Positions 1 through 11,179 of a stretch of DNA of 64,000 nucleotides are shown here, in pieces (the stretch's first letter is position 1; the number at the start of each line of letters is the position of its first letter). The stretch spans positions 220,752,843 to 220,816,842 of the forward strand of contig NC_090989.1 of assembly GCF_041146395.1 (NCBI RefSeq), in the 5' to 3' direction. The notes below the pieces were generated by a model that was not told the DNA's origin, made no database searches, and was given only the letters and a program-made list of their open reading frames with translations. Origin of the DNA: Eulemur rufifrons. Taxonomy: Eukaryota > Chordata > Mammalia > Primates > Lemuridae. A program made the translations under genes and the position numbers.

Positions 1-868
1 CTGTAATGTATCGAGAACCTACTATGCACTTATACATAAACTATTACCCCAAACTTTCACTACAACCCACAAGCCTTTGTTCTTCAATCAATACTGCTTC
101 CCTGTCAGGACAGGTCAGACATCACATCACCAGAAGGCGATGGAGAAGAAAATGTGAAAGGGAAGGTTATTACTGCCAAGTGGTGCTCTGAAGCTTAGAA
201 GGATGAAGACTGTGAAAATCCATTGGATATGGGGTTTAGGACATTTTCAGCGTCCTTTTAGAGTTTTATTCTCCCTCCTGTCATGTTACCATGAAATCTG
301 ACCCTACTCGACTAACCGAATTTAATTACCTGGATTGAACTGAGCCTACAGTAAGTGTAATATTTTCTGGAAGTCAATGTGATTCATCTTTCCTTATGAG
401 GTAAAGGAAATTTTGCCAGGAAGAAGAGTTGCTATTTAGCAAACGCCATTAAGCTTATCAGAACACAGCTGTTGCAATCATTTATTGACATGTATTAACT
501 CCTTCCTTTGGGGAGGCCAAGCTACCAAATCTATAAACATGCTTTGTAAATCATTCCCCGTTTCTTCCCCCTCTTCTATCCCTACGTTTTTGCCTAAAGC
601 AAGTGCAAGCAGTCTGCAGAAAGGCTCAGTTCAAAGAATCAATCATCACAAACAGGACATGACTCTCTGGCATGTTTCTCTGCAGTCAGATGAGCTTTGA
701 ACGACTTTTTGCCATGAGGAAGTTCATGTTCATATGTAGTTTGCAAACCTGTTATCATTATTTCCCTTCAAGTATTTTGTTCATTCCTATTTTCCTGCTC
801 TTGTCTTATCTACTTAATATCTGGATTTCTGTGACACTCATTGACCATTCTTAGAATTTTAACATCTT
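1..868. other. Gene-free AT-rich sequence
   Basis: Only short chance open frames occur on either strand, and there is no splice-linked coding pattern. I recognise no repeat. Confidence 0.6.
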
Positions 869-1182
869 GGCCAGATGCAGTGGCTCACACCTGTAATCCT
901 AGCACTCTGGGAGGCCAAGGTTTGGGGGAATCACTTGAGGTCAGGAGTTCAAGACCAGCCCGAGCAAGAATGAGACCCCTGTTCTACTAAAAATAGAAAA
1001 AATTAGCCAGGTGTGGTGGTGTGCACCTATAGTCCCAGCTACCCAGGAGGCAAAGGCAGGAAGATCACTTGAGCTCAGGAGTTTGAGGTTGCTGTGAGCT
1101 AGGCTGATGCCATAGCACTCTAGCCGGGGCAACAGAGTGAGACTCTGTCTCAAAATAAATAAATAAATAAATAAAATAAAAT
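869..1182 (+). mobile_element. Full-length strepsirrhine-type Alu with 14-bp target duplication
   Basis: It starts GGCCAGATGCAGTGGCTC and ends in an (AAAT)n tail. The perfect duplication AATTTTAACATCTT flanks it at 855-868 and 1183-1196. 'ctactaaaaatagaaa' and 'agctaggctgatgccatagc' mark the strepsirrhine lineage. Confidence 0.95.
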
Positions 1183-1266
1183 AATTTTAACATCTTCCAC
1201 ATCCACGTAGAGATTAGTGATTGCACATTTTCCCGAAACGTACTCCACTGACGTCATACCCTAGAT

Positions 1267-1470
1267 CAGTGCCATCCAGTAGAAATAGCATGTGAGCCAT
1301 ATGTGTAATCTAAAATGTTCTAGTTGCCACGTTAAAAATTCTTAAAAGAAACAGGTAAAATAAATTTTAATAATTTATTTTACTTAGCCCAATATAGTCA
1401 AAGAACTTTTGTTTTAACATTTAATCAATATCTTAAAATTATTAAGGGGATAGTTTATATTTTTTATACT
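1267..1470 (+). mobile_element. hAT-type non-autonomous DNA transposon fragment
   Basis: The opening 'cagtgccatccagtagaaat' and the following 'gtgagccatatgtgtaatct', 'tctagttgccacgttaaaaa' and 'agaaacaggtaaaataaatt' match the copy at 48122-48398 block by block. The 3' part is missing, and the next element abuts it at 1471. Confidence 0.7.
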
Positions 1471-1668
1471 AAGTTGTGGGGAAACTGCGGCCTTCTGATT
1501 TCAAGATTGTTCTTTTTTAAGCATCAAAGGAGGCAAGAAATGCTTCATCTTTCTCTGCTGCACCCCTTTTAATAATTTGTTCTGGAAAATTTGGATTTAG
1601 TCATAAGGCCGCACTTAAGGAACCAGAAGGCCCCCTGTGGCTTTAAGGCTGCAGGTTCCCCACCCCTG
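1471..1668. mobile_element. hAT-like miniature element with terminal inverted repeats
   Basis: The left end GTGGGGAAACTGCGGCCTT (1476-1494) pairs with the right end, whose reverse complement reads GTGGGGAACCTGCAGCCTT (17 of 19). The right terminus reads CACCCCTG at 1661-1668, giving a CAGGGGTG start on the other strand. The left flank is internally shortened. Flanking 8-mers do not match, so the target duplication is lost or the ends are misplaced. Confidence 0.6.
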
Positions 1669-1804
1669 CCTCCAATACAGACATACAGTTCTTTCTCAGG
1701 CCAATTTTTCCAACTAAATTAGAAGAAGCCATGTCTTAGACATTTCTGTGATCTCTTTCCTCCCTTACACTCTTCTTTATCTCGACTCTTGCATTTCAAT
1801 AATG

Positions 1805-1925
1805 GGAAGGAAAACTGGTGCCCAGAGAGGTTGATAATTTGCCCAAGGCCACACAGTAGTTAGGAGCAATGATCTAAATTCAGTCTTACCAATGACCAGA
1901 TCAGAGCTCTTCTGACTGCTTTAAG
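1805..1925 (-). repeat. MIR SINE remnant
   Basis: 'actggtgcccagagaggttg' and 'aatttgcccaaggccacaca' are the reverse complement of the MIR core. Confidence 0.8.
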
Positions 1926-4694
1926 AACCTAAACCTCTTCCTTTACCCCTATTTTTCCCTCAGGGTTCAGTCATTCTTCCTTTAAGGCTCTGAAACAAGA
2001 AAGAGTTGATCTTATTCTCATTCATTAAATTTAGTGGCCGGAACTAACTGATCTTTCAAGCACAACAGGAGGATTTAGGAATTGCTCACTGGTATCTCAG
2101 ACCTGGCAACTTTTCTTTTCATTTCCTTAAACGTAAGACTAATAAACCCTTCACTTAAGAAGAGAGGAAAGGTTATTCACTAGCTAACTTTCTGACTAAG
2201 CATTGTGCTACATACATTCATATATTGTGGTAATCTCTCTAGGTGACACTAGTAATGTGTTAGTGGTGTTTATTTGTGGTTTTTCATTTTTCTACAATGA
2301 ATACATGTAATTTTTATATAAACAAATAATACATGTTAATAATAAATGAATATGGCTAGTACATTTGATAAAGAGACAGTCTGATCTTTCAATCTGGTTT
2401 AATTTTCCCAGATCTATTACTAGAAGTCTTTTTTTTTTTTTTTTAACCATTTCAGGTAATCTTCAAAATACTTTCCAAAGGTAGAAATGGAGAGACAATG
2501 CAGTTTTGCACACTGAGCCCTTACTATATAAAAATCACTCATCACTATAAAATGGCTTAACCGTGATTCAGGTTGAGCACCAAGAATATTCCACTTAAAT
2601 TTCTATCAGTTCAGACCATGACAACACTTGATCACTTTAGCAGTGCTACCATTTGTTGACCTCTCCTCCTCTCAACTGCAAAAAAAAGGGGAAGTAAACA
2701 AGATAGCCTACAGTCAGATCCTAATATATGAAAAAGAAATTACAAAAATTAGTTTTAGGCATTTTAAAATATATATGTGTATTCTTTGTCTTGTGTAGTT
2801 TTAAAGCATTTTATCGGTCATTTTCAACAGATAATAAGATTCCCACATATCTCTCCAATCTGTTTCAAATGATTCATATTTTAGATTTCAATATATAATG
2901 GGCAATATATTTATGTGGAGGTGGGAAAATGAGAAAACCTCGTATTTTCCCAAGACATTCATGTTCACCTTCCGTGCCACAGAAAATGAAGCCTAAATTT
3001 CCATAAGCTGATCCTATTTATACTTTGTAATTTTTAGGTACAAATGCACAGAGCTTTAAAATAGTTATCTTGATGTTTCAGGTAAATCAAATTTCATAAC
3101 ATTTAGGTTCACTAATAGAGCTTATGATATGAAGGAATAAAGGAGTGAATACATTTATAATTCAAGTTGAAAAAGACCAGGTTATACATTTTTGTATGTT
3201 CATATGCACGTTATTAATATTTTTCTTTCAGTAGGGCTATACCAAAGTTTGGAAGATACAAAAAAGATACCAAAAAACATCCTTACTAGCAATGGGATCA
3301 ATACTTGAATTGCTCAATAAACTGGTATTTATAGATTTAGATTTTGCTTTTTCTGTATTTGGAGGAAGGAAATATAAACAGTTTGCAATAAACTTAAGAA
3401 CCAAGTGTTCTTGAGAAGAGACTTTGGGGATGACCCAGTCCAACTTCCTTCTTCACTTTAGAGGCAACAATAAGCATTTTGATTTCAGTGCAGAATTTTT
3501 GCCAAATGACAGTGTTCTCAAGTTTGTTAGGTGGTGGAAGCCCTAAAAGTCAATGTGTTTTGTGGAAACCTATAAAATGCTGATATATTTATGACTGCCC
3601 TGGAAACCAGAACTTTTACTAGCAGAAAATAAGATTCTATTGCATATACGTTATATGCAACCTCAACTAAAAGATTGTTAAACTAAACAAAATTAGTTAT
3701 TTCAGAGATTTTCTCTTAATAGTTGTATGCTACCTATTCATTCTGTCTCCCATGCTCATCAGCAAATAAGCAGTAAAAGATGACAAAGGTTTAAGAAAAA
3801 TTTAAGGGGAGGATGAATTTATTTGTAGAAATTCTAACTTTATTATATTTTTTTTCTAAGATTAAGATGGGACCAACATTATTTCTTATCAGCAGTAGCA
3901 CATCTGTGCTCCCTGGGAGCAGGGCTCCTTTTCTTTCTTTCTTCTTTTTTTTTTTTTTTTTATTGAGGATGCTAAGTCGGTTCTTATTTGGTACAGCCTA
4001 GCTAAAACCTTTGAGTAACTATTTTTGTTTTGTTTTCATCCCACTGTGCTAAAATCATGTGGTTACTGCATGTACCTTATGTTCTTTATAAGATGGTTTT
4101 AAATGAAAGCGTTTTGAGAATATAAGCCTTCTTTTCATGTTTTTGGGCAATTACCACAATCAAAAGTAATTTTGAAAAAGTACTCGATTAAAAAGCAATT
4201 GAATGTGGGAAGTGACTTTTAAAAAGACTACTGTTTAAGAGTGGACATGTTGACTCTTCTTGATTTCAAAAGTGAAGTATTCTGTACATAAAAGTATTGT
4301 TCATGTTATAATTCTGAGTGAAAAAAAAACCTGGGCTTGACTAGCTTTAAAAACAAAAAACTTGCAAATTTCATTTCACATGCAAAATAAAGAGAAAAGA
4401 GAGAGGTCTGGAATAAAATAAAAGTTGTTAACGCAGTTTACTCCATGTGGCAAGGAAAGAACTTTCAGTTTTTATTGTGTAGATTTCCCTATCGTTTAAC
4501 TATTTTTCAATAAATGTGCACAACTTTTTTACTTTTTAAACCAACAAGTCATAAGAAAATTGTTTATTGAATTCTTTTGTTTTCTTTTTTCTTTTTTCCT
4601 TCCTCAAGGATACTTCCAGTGGTTGAATTCTTTGGGGCAGTTGAATTAATCATTTACAAACAAGCAATTTTATAAAATTAGGTACCATATAAAA
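1926..4694. other. Gene-free AT-rich sequence
   Basis: No gene or confident repeat is visible. A weak reverse-complement MIR-like stretch lies near 3405-3470, and T-runs occur at 2430-2445 and 3944-3961. Short open frames here lack any family signature. Confidence 0.6.
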
Positions 4695-4705
4695 CATTGC
4701 TTACA

Positions 4706-5481
4706 GGCTGGTAGCAGTGGCTCACGCCTGTAATCTTAGCACTCTGGAAGGCCAAGGAGGGAGGATCTCTTTTTTTTTTTTTTTTTTTGTTGAGACAGAG
4801 TCTCACTTTGTTGCCCAGGCTAGAGTGAGTGCCGTGGCGTCAGCTTAGCTCACAGCAACCTCAAACTCCTGGGCTTAAGCGATCCTACTGCCTCAGCCTC
4901 CCGAGTAGCTGGGACTACAGGCATGCGCCACTATGCCCGGCTAATTTTTTCTATATAGATTTTTAGGTGTCCATATAATGACTTTCTATTTTTAGTAGAG
5001 ACGGGGTCTCGCTCAGGCTGGTCTCGAACTCCTGACCTTGAGCAATCCACCCGCCTCGGCCTCCCAGAGTGCTAGGATTACAGGCGTGAGCCACCGCGCC
5101 CGGCCAAGGAGGGAGGATCTCTTGAGGTCAGAAGTTCGAGACCAGCCTCAGCAAGAGTGAGACCCCCCCCTTCCCGCGGCCCCCCCTCCCCGTCTCTACT
5201 AAAAATAGAAAGAAATTAGCCAGGCAACTAAAAGTAGAAAAAAATAGCCTGTCGTGGTGGCGCACTCCTGTAGACCAGCCTGAGCAAGAACAAGACTCCA
5301 ACTCTACTAAAAATAGAAAAATTTAGCCGGGAGTGGTGGCGAGCACCTGTAGTCCCAGCTACTCAGGAGGCTGAGGCAGGAGGATCACTTGAGCCCAGGA
5401 GTTTGAGGTTGCTGGGAGCTAGGCTGACACCAGGGCACTCTAGCCTGGGCTCTGTCTCAAAAAAAAAAAAAAAAAAAAAAG
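4706..5481 (+). mobile_element. Alu with internal duplication, interrupted by a younger Alu
   Basis: The start is 'ggctggtagcagtggctcac' and the end is an A-run of about 22. The duplication CATTGCTTACA flanks it at 4695-4705 and 5482-5492. The middle is unusual: after 5124 the left-arm motif 'agaccagcctgagcaagaac' occurs a second time (about 5274), and a C-rich block lies at 5163-5192. It may be two fused copies. Confidence 0.85.
4772..5105 (-). mobile_element. Young nested Alu (minus) inside the outer Alu
   Basis: The T-run opens at 4772 and the copy ends CGCGCCCGGCC at 5105. The 18-bp duplication AAGGAGGGAGGATCTCTT flanks it at 4754-4771 and 5106-5123. The right arm carries an insert of about 35 bases (about 4948-4985, 'tatagatttttaggtgtcca...') between 'ctaattttttc' and 'tatttttagtagag', a feature I associate with lemur Alus. 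Confidence 0.93.
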
Positions 5482-5492
5482 CATTGCTTACA

Positions 5493-7200
5493 AATAGAAA
5501 ATTATACCTAATCAGTACAGAGTGAATCTTTGAAATGCTATTGTTGGATATGCTAACCTTAGATTTTTTTCCACACTTAATTGAACCTTTGCTTTGTACA
5601 TGGTAGGTGCTCGATACATACTTATGAGACTGATCATTAGGTCATCTTCCTTTCTTTTTCTTTTTGCTTACAAAAATAGCAATTTTAGATGTTCAACCTA
5701 ACAGTAGCTACTCAGTGAATAAATGACAATGATTAAAAAAGAACAACTGAACATGAAGGACTGGGGTAGTAACAGCTATGAATCTTAAAGGCAGCACCCA
5801 AAATATCAAATGTCATAACTAAAAGTGGGTACAAGTTTGGGAACAAGCCAGGGAGCCTCTTAAAACTATAGAGTATAAATTCCTAACTAAACTCCCTAGT
5901 TTTCAAGTCTACAAAAAAATGGATTTTCCAACTTTCTACCAGCTGAAGGAATCTAAATTTAGGCTAAATAACCGATTATAACAAAAAAAGTGTTGGCTAT
6001 ATATATATATTTTTTCTTTCCTTCTCCACTAAGAAAAAAACAAGAGGACCTAGGCTAAATTGTAATATTACAAAATTTTTATTTAGAATGTCAACCAAAT
6101 AAATTCTTGAAGAACAAATAGATTTTCAAGGACAGCTGTGAATCCCCTTTTCTACAGGGGATTAAGATGGAAATGCTTTTGTGTGGCACAACTTAGGTAT
6201 AGTTCTGCTTAGGAGCCAGCAGAAGAGATAATTGGTACTTTGAGGTTGTAGCTGCATTATGTGACAAGGAAGTTCAAGAGCATCCATGCTGATTTTTCCT
6301 TCCGCAATTCAGCATTTTAAGTCAGAAAGTAAGTGTCATTTTCACAAGCTTGAGCCAACCTACATGCAACTATCTCCATTATTATCCATGCTTCTAATTA
6401 AAACTGGAAAGAACAGTGGGGACATGACCTCTCAGAAGCGTACAGAATTGGACAGAGGATAAAGGTAAGAAGGGCTCCTTAGGAAACCAAAAAAGTGCTG
6501 GATTTTTTTTACAATTTCTGGCATCTAAGTAAAGTTCTAAGAAGAAAAAGTATGAGGTTAACTCATAAGATATTCCAGTTCTGGTTTATTGATATAATAT
6601 TAGATTGACTTCCACAATGATAGTTACTAGAAGTGTCATAATAATGACCACAAATATAATAACTGTTTATGATTATAATTACAGGTTGGACCAATGCATC
6701 TTCCAGTCACAGATTTTGGAGCAGCATAATCCTCTCCACAAGCTGATGCCACACGAATGTATACATAATCAATTTTTCACATAGTTTGGGAACTTGGTTT
6801 TCAAAAGGCAATTGCAGGATCTAAAATTGTTTTCCTTTATTTAAAAAAAAAAATGTTTTTGAGAAAACCAATTAGAGAGCTACCCACTATCTCACGTAGC
6901 ATTTATTTCTGCAAACATCTTCTGGGTACCTGGTACGGTGCCCAGTGCAGGGACACAAAAATGAAAAAGACAAACATGGTGGAATGACACTTATCCCGGC
7001 TCACACATAAAACATATTTATTAATATGCCACATTACTTTTGAGGGGAAATATCATGCTTTCAAAAGTGATTTTCTGCCTTTGGCCTAGCAGAAAGTGCA
7101 CTTCTGTACACATACAAAAATTCACAATTTCTTCAATATGAGTATAAGGAAAATATGCATATATTTTGGTCTTTGAGAGATGAGTGTTGTTATAACAGTG
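5493..7200. other. Gene-free AT-rich sequence
   Basis: Nothing recognisable apart from a short (TA)n at about 6000-6010 and a small inverted repeat AATCCCC/GGGGATT at 6142-6164. Confidence 0.55.
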
Positions 7201-7202
7201 AC

Positions 7203-7375
7203 CATTTAATGAACATCTACTATGTCCTTGCACTCTTCCAGACTTTTTACATTTATTGTTTCATTTAATTCTCACAACTTTCCAAGAGAGATAATAATGT
7301 CCCCATATTACAGATGCATAAAGTGAGGTTCAGAGAGCCTAGTAATGTATCCCAAATCATACAGCCAGAATGGCT
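7203..7375 (-). repeat. MIR SINE remnant
   Basis: 'catttattgtttcatttaat', 'tctcacaactttccaagaga', 'ccccatattacagatgcata' and 'gaggttcagagagcctagta' follow reverse-complement MIR along most of its length. Confidence 0.85.
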
Positions 7376-7436
7376 GCCTCACAGGGTTACCTTGGTCTGC
7401 TTGATCCTCAAACACTTACTCTTTCCTCTCCTCTAA

Positions 7437-7760
7437 GACATTCCCCATAAACCACTGACATTCATCTCTCCATGCCTTTGTTCAAGCTGCACCCTCTTCC
7501 TAGAATGATCTCCCCTGCCTAACCTCCATTCAGTCTTCAAGGCCAAGTGCAGATAATTAATTCTTTAGTCCCAACCATCCCAGGCAAAATTTGTAATCAC
7601 AGCACATGCTTTCGCTACTAGTCTAGCACTTATCACATAGTATTGTAATTATGTGTATGTATTTCTCTCCCGTGGGAGGTTAAGAAGACCTTGAGAGGAA
7701 AAATTGTTTCTCATTCACTTTTGAGTTCCCAACACATAGTTCACAGATTGGCATTTAGGT
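7437..7760 (+). repeat. L2 LINE 3' end
   Basis: Blocks 'ctccatgcctttgttcaagc', 'cttcctagaatgatctcccc', 'agtcttcaaggccaagtgca', 'agcacttatcacatagtatt' and 'gtaattatgtgtatgtattt' occur in the order of the L2 3' end. Confidence 0.85.
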
Positions 7761-10629
7761 CCGCGCTTCCTATGTTAATTGGTGGCAAACCTAATAACAC
7801 GCACCAGCATGCTATAAACTAAAAGGACCTCTTCATAAAAAAGCGACAAAACCAATCCTCGCCTCAGTTTGGCAAATACACTTATTTTCTTTGTTTTTAT
7901 TTGTCTGTTTTAAAGACATTCAGAAGAGTGAATGCTACAACTTCTCTACCTTCTCTATTTGTGATTCTTCTAGCAGGTCATTCTAGCCCCATTCATGCAT
8001 GTTTTCTCTCTCTGAGAAAATGCTGCCTTCTCATATTTTCAAAAACACAAAATGTAATGTTCACAAAGTCTGTCTTTATTTTGTCTATTTCCTGGTTAAC
8101 TGAGCTGTACACGGCACAGAAATTTATGTCAGGATTATTACCACCGATATAGACCTTTTCTCTGCCATGAAAAATGTGGTGGCCACAAAAGTGTATACTG
8201 GTCTTGTAAGGAAGGAACAGACTAAAAGATGGTGCTTGGCTTAGCCTTTCAGACAGAACAAATGCATTTGCACTGATTTGTATCTTCAAATCGATCACCA
8301 ATACTTTATTTTCCTGGAAGGAGAAAAGTACATAAATGCTTTGATTCTCACTGAACAGATTGGAAAACTAACATACAGAAATCATAAATGATCTATCCTA
8401 AACCTTACTGTCCTAGAGTTGGGAATTTAATCCAAAAGTTTTCACCTTCCAATTTGCACTCAAATCCAAGGCCAAATTTTCAGAAAATGGGTTGCAGCTA
8501 TATTATTTTCTTTATCAAGATAATCAGGTCATCCCTTTAAATAACTCCTTTCTGCTTTAGAAGTGACATTAATATACAATTATCCTGAAAGCTTATATGC
8601 AAAACAGGCTAATAAAAAAGATCTGGCTTTTTGTTATTTTTTTGGAGTCTTTTCCGAATAGGGATATTTACAGATAATTGGCATTACTGTCTGAACAAAG
8701 AGTCACAGCTTCATGGTCTAAAAACATAGTCTGCTTGTACAAATTAGCTCAAGAAATTTCCCATTTCTGAGAGGATGGGCCAGCTGCCAGCTCTTCAAGA
8801 GAGAAAAACACACCCCCTTAGAGCATGAATCATTAAATATTACATAAAGCATGCAAGCACACATACACATACACACAGAGGCATTTTAAATAATTGCTCA
8901 AGACTTTCCAAAATATCCCTCCACCACACATAAGGTGCACATTTTGTCAACCAAGATCAGGTGGTTGTTTTTTTTCTTACCCATACTGTTTACCAATAGC
9001 ATTGCGACATGAGAAGGCTCAAGATGTACCATAAACAGCGATGCCAAACACACATAGCAGATGACTCAGAACTGATTTTAACGTAGAGTATACACTTGTA
9101 GGTTGAACTTAGGCCTGCAGCTGGTTGTCAGCCCTGTTTTAAAAACAGATTGGTTGACTTTTATGCCCATAAATAGTTATTTTCTAAGTCCCATACTTAA
9201 AATGCAATCTTCTTCGAGAAAGAAGACCTAATCAATTCTTTTAGTAAAGGTGGACTAAAAAGACTTTTCTTTGGAAACGTGGATTGAAAGTGTTAACAAG
9301 GACAGAGGTGAGCCCACCAAACCAAAACAGGACACAAGACCAGAGGCTCTCAGTGACTGGCAGAACTGAAAGCAGACATTTGGGGGGCTCCTGTACATGT
9401 TGTAAATCAGTGTCTCCATTCTTTTTATTGTGAATACTCAAAAGTATTGAGACATTATAAGCAGATGGATAGTTAACAATTGAAATAAGACTAAAATAGT
9501 TCCAAGTTAATGTAACGATGTGGAACTTCAATTTTTGAATTCCTTTTCTTTTAATTGTAAGAATATTTGCCTGTTTCATACTACTTTTTTTAAGAGTTTT
9601 TTTTTTTTTTAATAAAGCCCTTTTGGAAAGAAAATTTGCATACCTTTTTCAGGCTAAATCTGCTTCTGCTTTTTAAAGAAAACTAATCTAAAAAAAGTAA
9701 ATGCAGACAAGCAATTAAAAAATAGATACCTTCCCTATTTGAAAAGCAACTTTTATTTTGTGTGATTTATCAGTGAATTCAAATGCACTTAAATTGATCA
9801 TTAAAATGACTTGTAGGTATCTTAACCTCACTGTTAAAAAACCATGGGATAAAATGTGAGTGTCTGATATTGTTACTAAAAGTTATACTTCCACCTAAAT
9901 ACAGTGCAGCGGCCCTGAAATGGTGAGTGATGAGGACATTGTTTCCTTAGATTAGTTCTTATGAGAGACCTTAACACTGAGTTTTCATACCAGTTTAGAG
10001 ATTTCAGTTTGTTTGGCTTTCTGGGGGTGTTGGTGGGGGTGGTTTATGAAAGCTGTTCAACATTATGTTATTTATTAATACAAATGGCTTTAAAATGCTA
10101 TGAAGTCAGGAAAGATAAAAGGTCAATTTCCAACAATAAACAACTCTTCTCACTATCACAGTTATAAATAATGGTACGAATGAGATTTTGCTACTAAAAT
10201 AAAAAGTCATTGAATCTCTTTATTTGTATCCTCAAAGTTCTCACAAGTGATATGAAAAGTTAAACAGAGAAAATAGAAGATCTGACATTTTATTGAAATA
10301 TAAAATAGTTCTAATAAATATTTAGAGCAGTACAAAATAATTCACTAAAAAATTAAAATTTCTCAAACTAAGTTAACTTATTCCAACAAACTTGTTTATA
10401 ATTTACATCCAGTCATACATATTTTTTAAAATTTAAAAATGTAAATATAAGATGATAGATTTTCTTGACTATAAAATTAATAAGTACACATTATTTCAAG
10501 AAGGAAATCACAGAACAAAGAACAACACTTTTATAGTTTGTTTGGTTCTTATTTCTGCTTAATATGTGCATCAATTTGGAGATTTTCTTACTAACTTTCT
10601 GTGACTACAGAAGAGAATTCAGCTCATAA
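7761..10629. other. Gene-free AT-rich sequence
   Basis: Two overlapping chance open frames (about 100 codons) lie on opposite strands near 7.9-8.3 kb and another near 9.2-9.6 kb. None has a recognisable domain, start context or splice partner. No confident repeat is seen. Confidence 0.55.
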
Positions 10630-11036
10630 TGATAAAGAAAACCCCCATCTATTATGTAGCACAGAGCCACCTAAGACCCCCACCCCTCACGGAAGACTCC
10701 CATCAGCATAATACTAACCTAACACCTGGCCCATCAACTAATCTATTACCTGGCACATCAGCATAACACTAAACCTATTACCTGGTGCATCAGCATAACA
10801 CTAACCTATTACCTGACACATCAACTAACTGATTACCTGGAGGGCATTAGTCACCTGAGACCCCACTCCTTGGATCACCCCAACTTAATAAAAGTGGGAA
10901 AAATTGGGTAGACGGGGCTCAGAATTTGGTGGCGAGACCCCGCTGAGCCCACTGGCGAATAAACCTTGATTCTCTGACTCTCCGTGTGCCGCTCGGTTTG
11001 TCCTCGGGACCACTCGCTGTAACACTTGCTGTAACA
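10630..11036 (+). mobile_element. Probable solo LTR of an endogenous retrovirus (407 bp)
   Basis: The segment begins TG and ends CA and is flanked by ATAA at 10626-10629 and 11037-11040, a 4-bp duplication as in ERV1-type elements. It carries AATAAA signals near 10887 and 10960, a GC-richer R/U5-like end ('ggtggcgagaccccgctgag', 'cgtgtgccgctcggtttgtc') and a tandem array in the U3-like part. No internal retroviral region is attached. The family is not identified. Confidence 0.65.
10699..10840 (+). repeat. Five-unit degenerate tandem array inside the LTR
   Basis: Units of 24 to 32 bases begin with CATCAGCATAAYACTAA or CATCAACTAA and end ATTACCTGG or close variants. Long and short unit types occur in the order long, short, long, long, short. 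Such arrays in a U3 region often act as enhancers. Confidence 0.85.
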
Positions 11037-11179
11037 ATAACATCTCTCTACATCTCTCAATTTTTAGCAGTTATAGCACAATTTTTAGTTTCTCTATTGG
11101 TTGCCTTTATCATTTTAATGATTTTCTTAAACTCTTAGTTCAATTTAAACTACTAAATCCTTTTTTTATTCTGTGATCT

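Noticed and set aside
10699..10840. Possible CRISPR-like array
   Set aside because: The units are adjacent, degenerate and of two lengths, without unique spacers, and the host is a mammal. It is an LTR tandem repeat.
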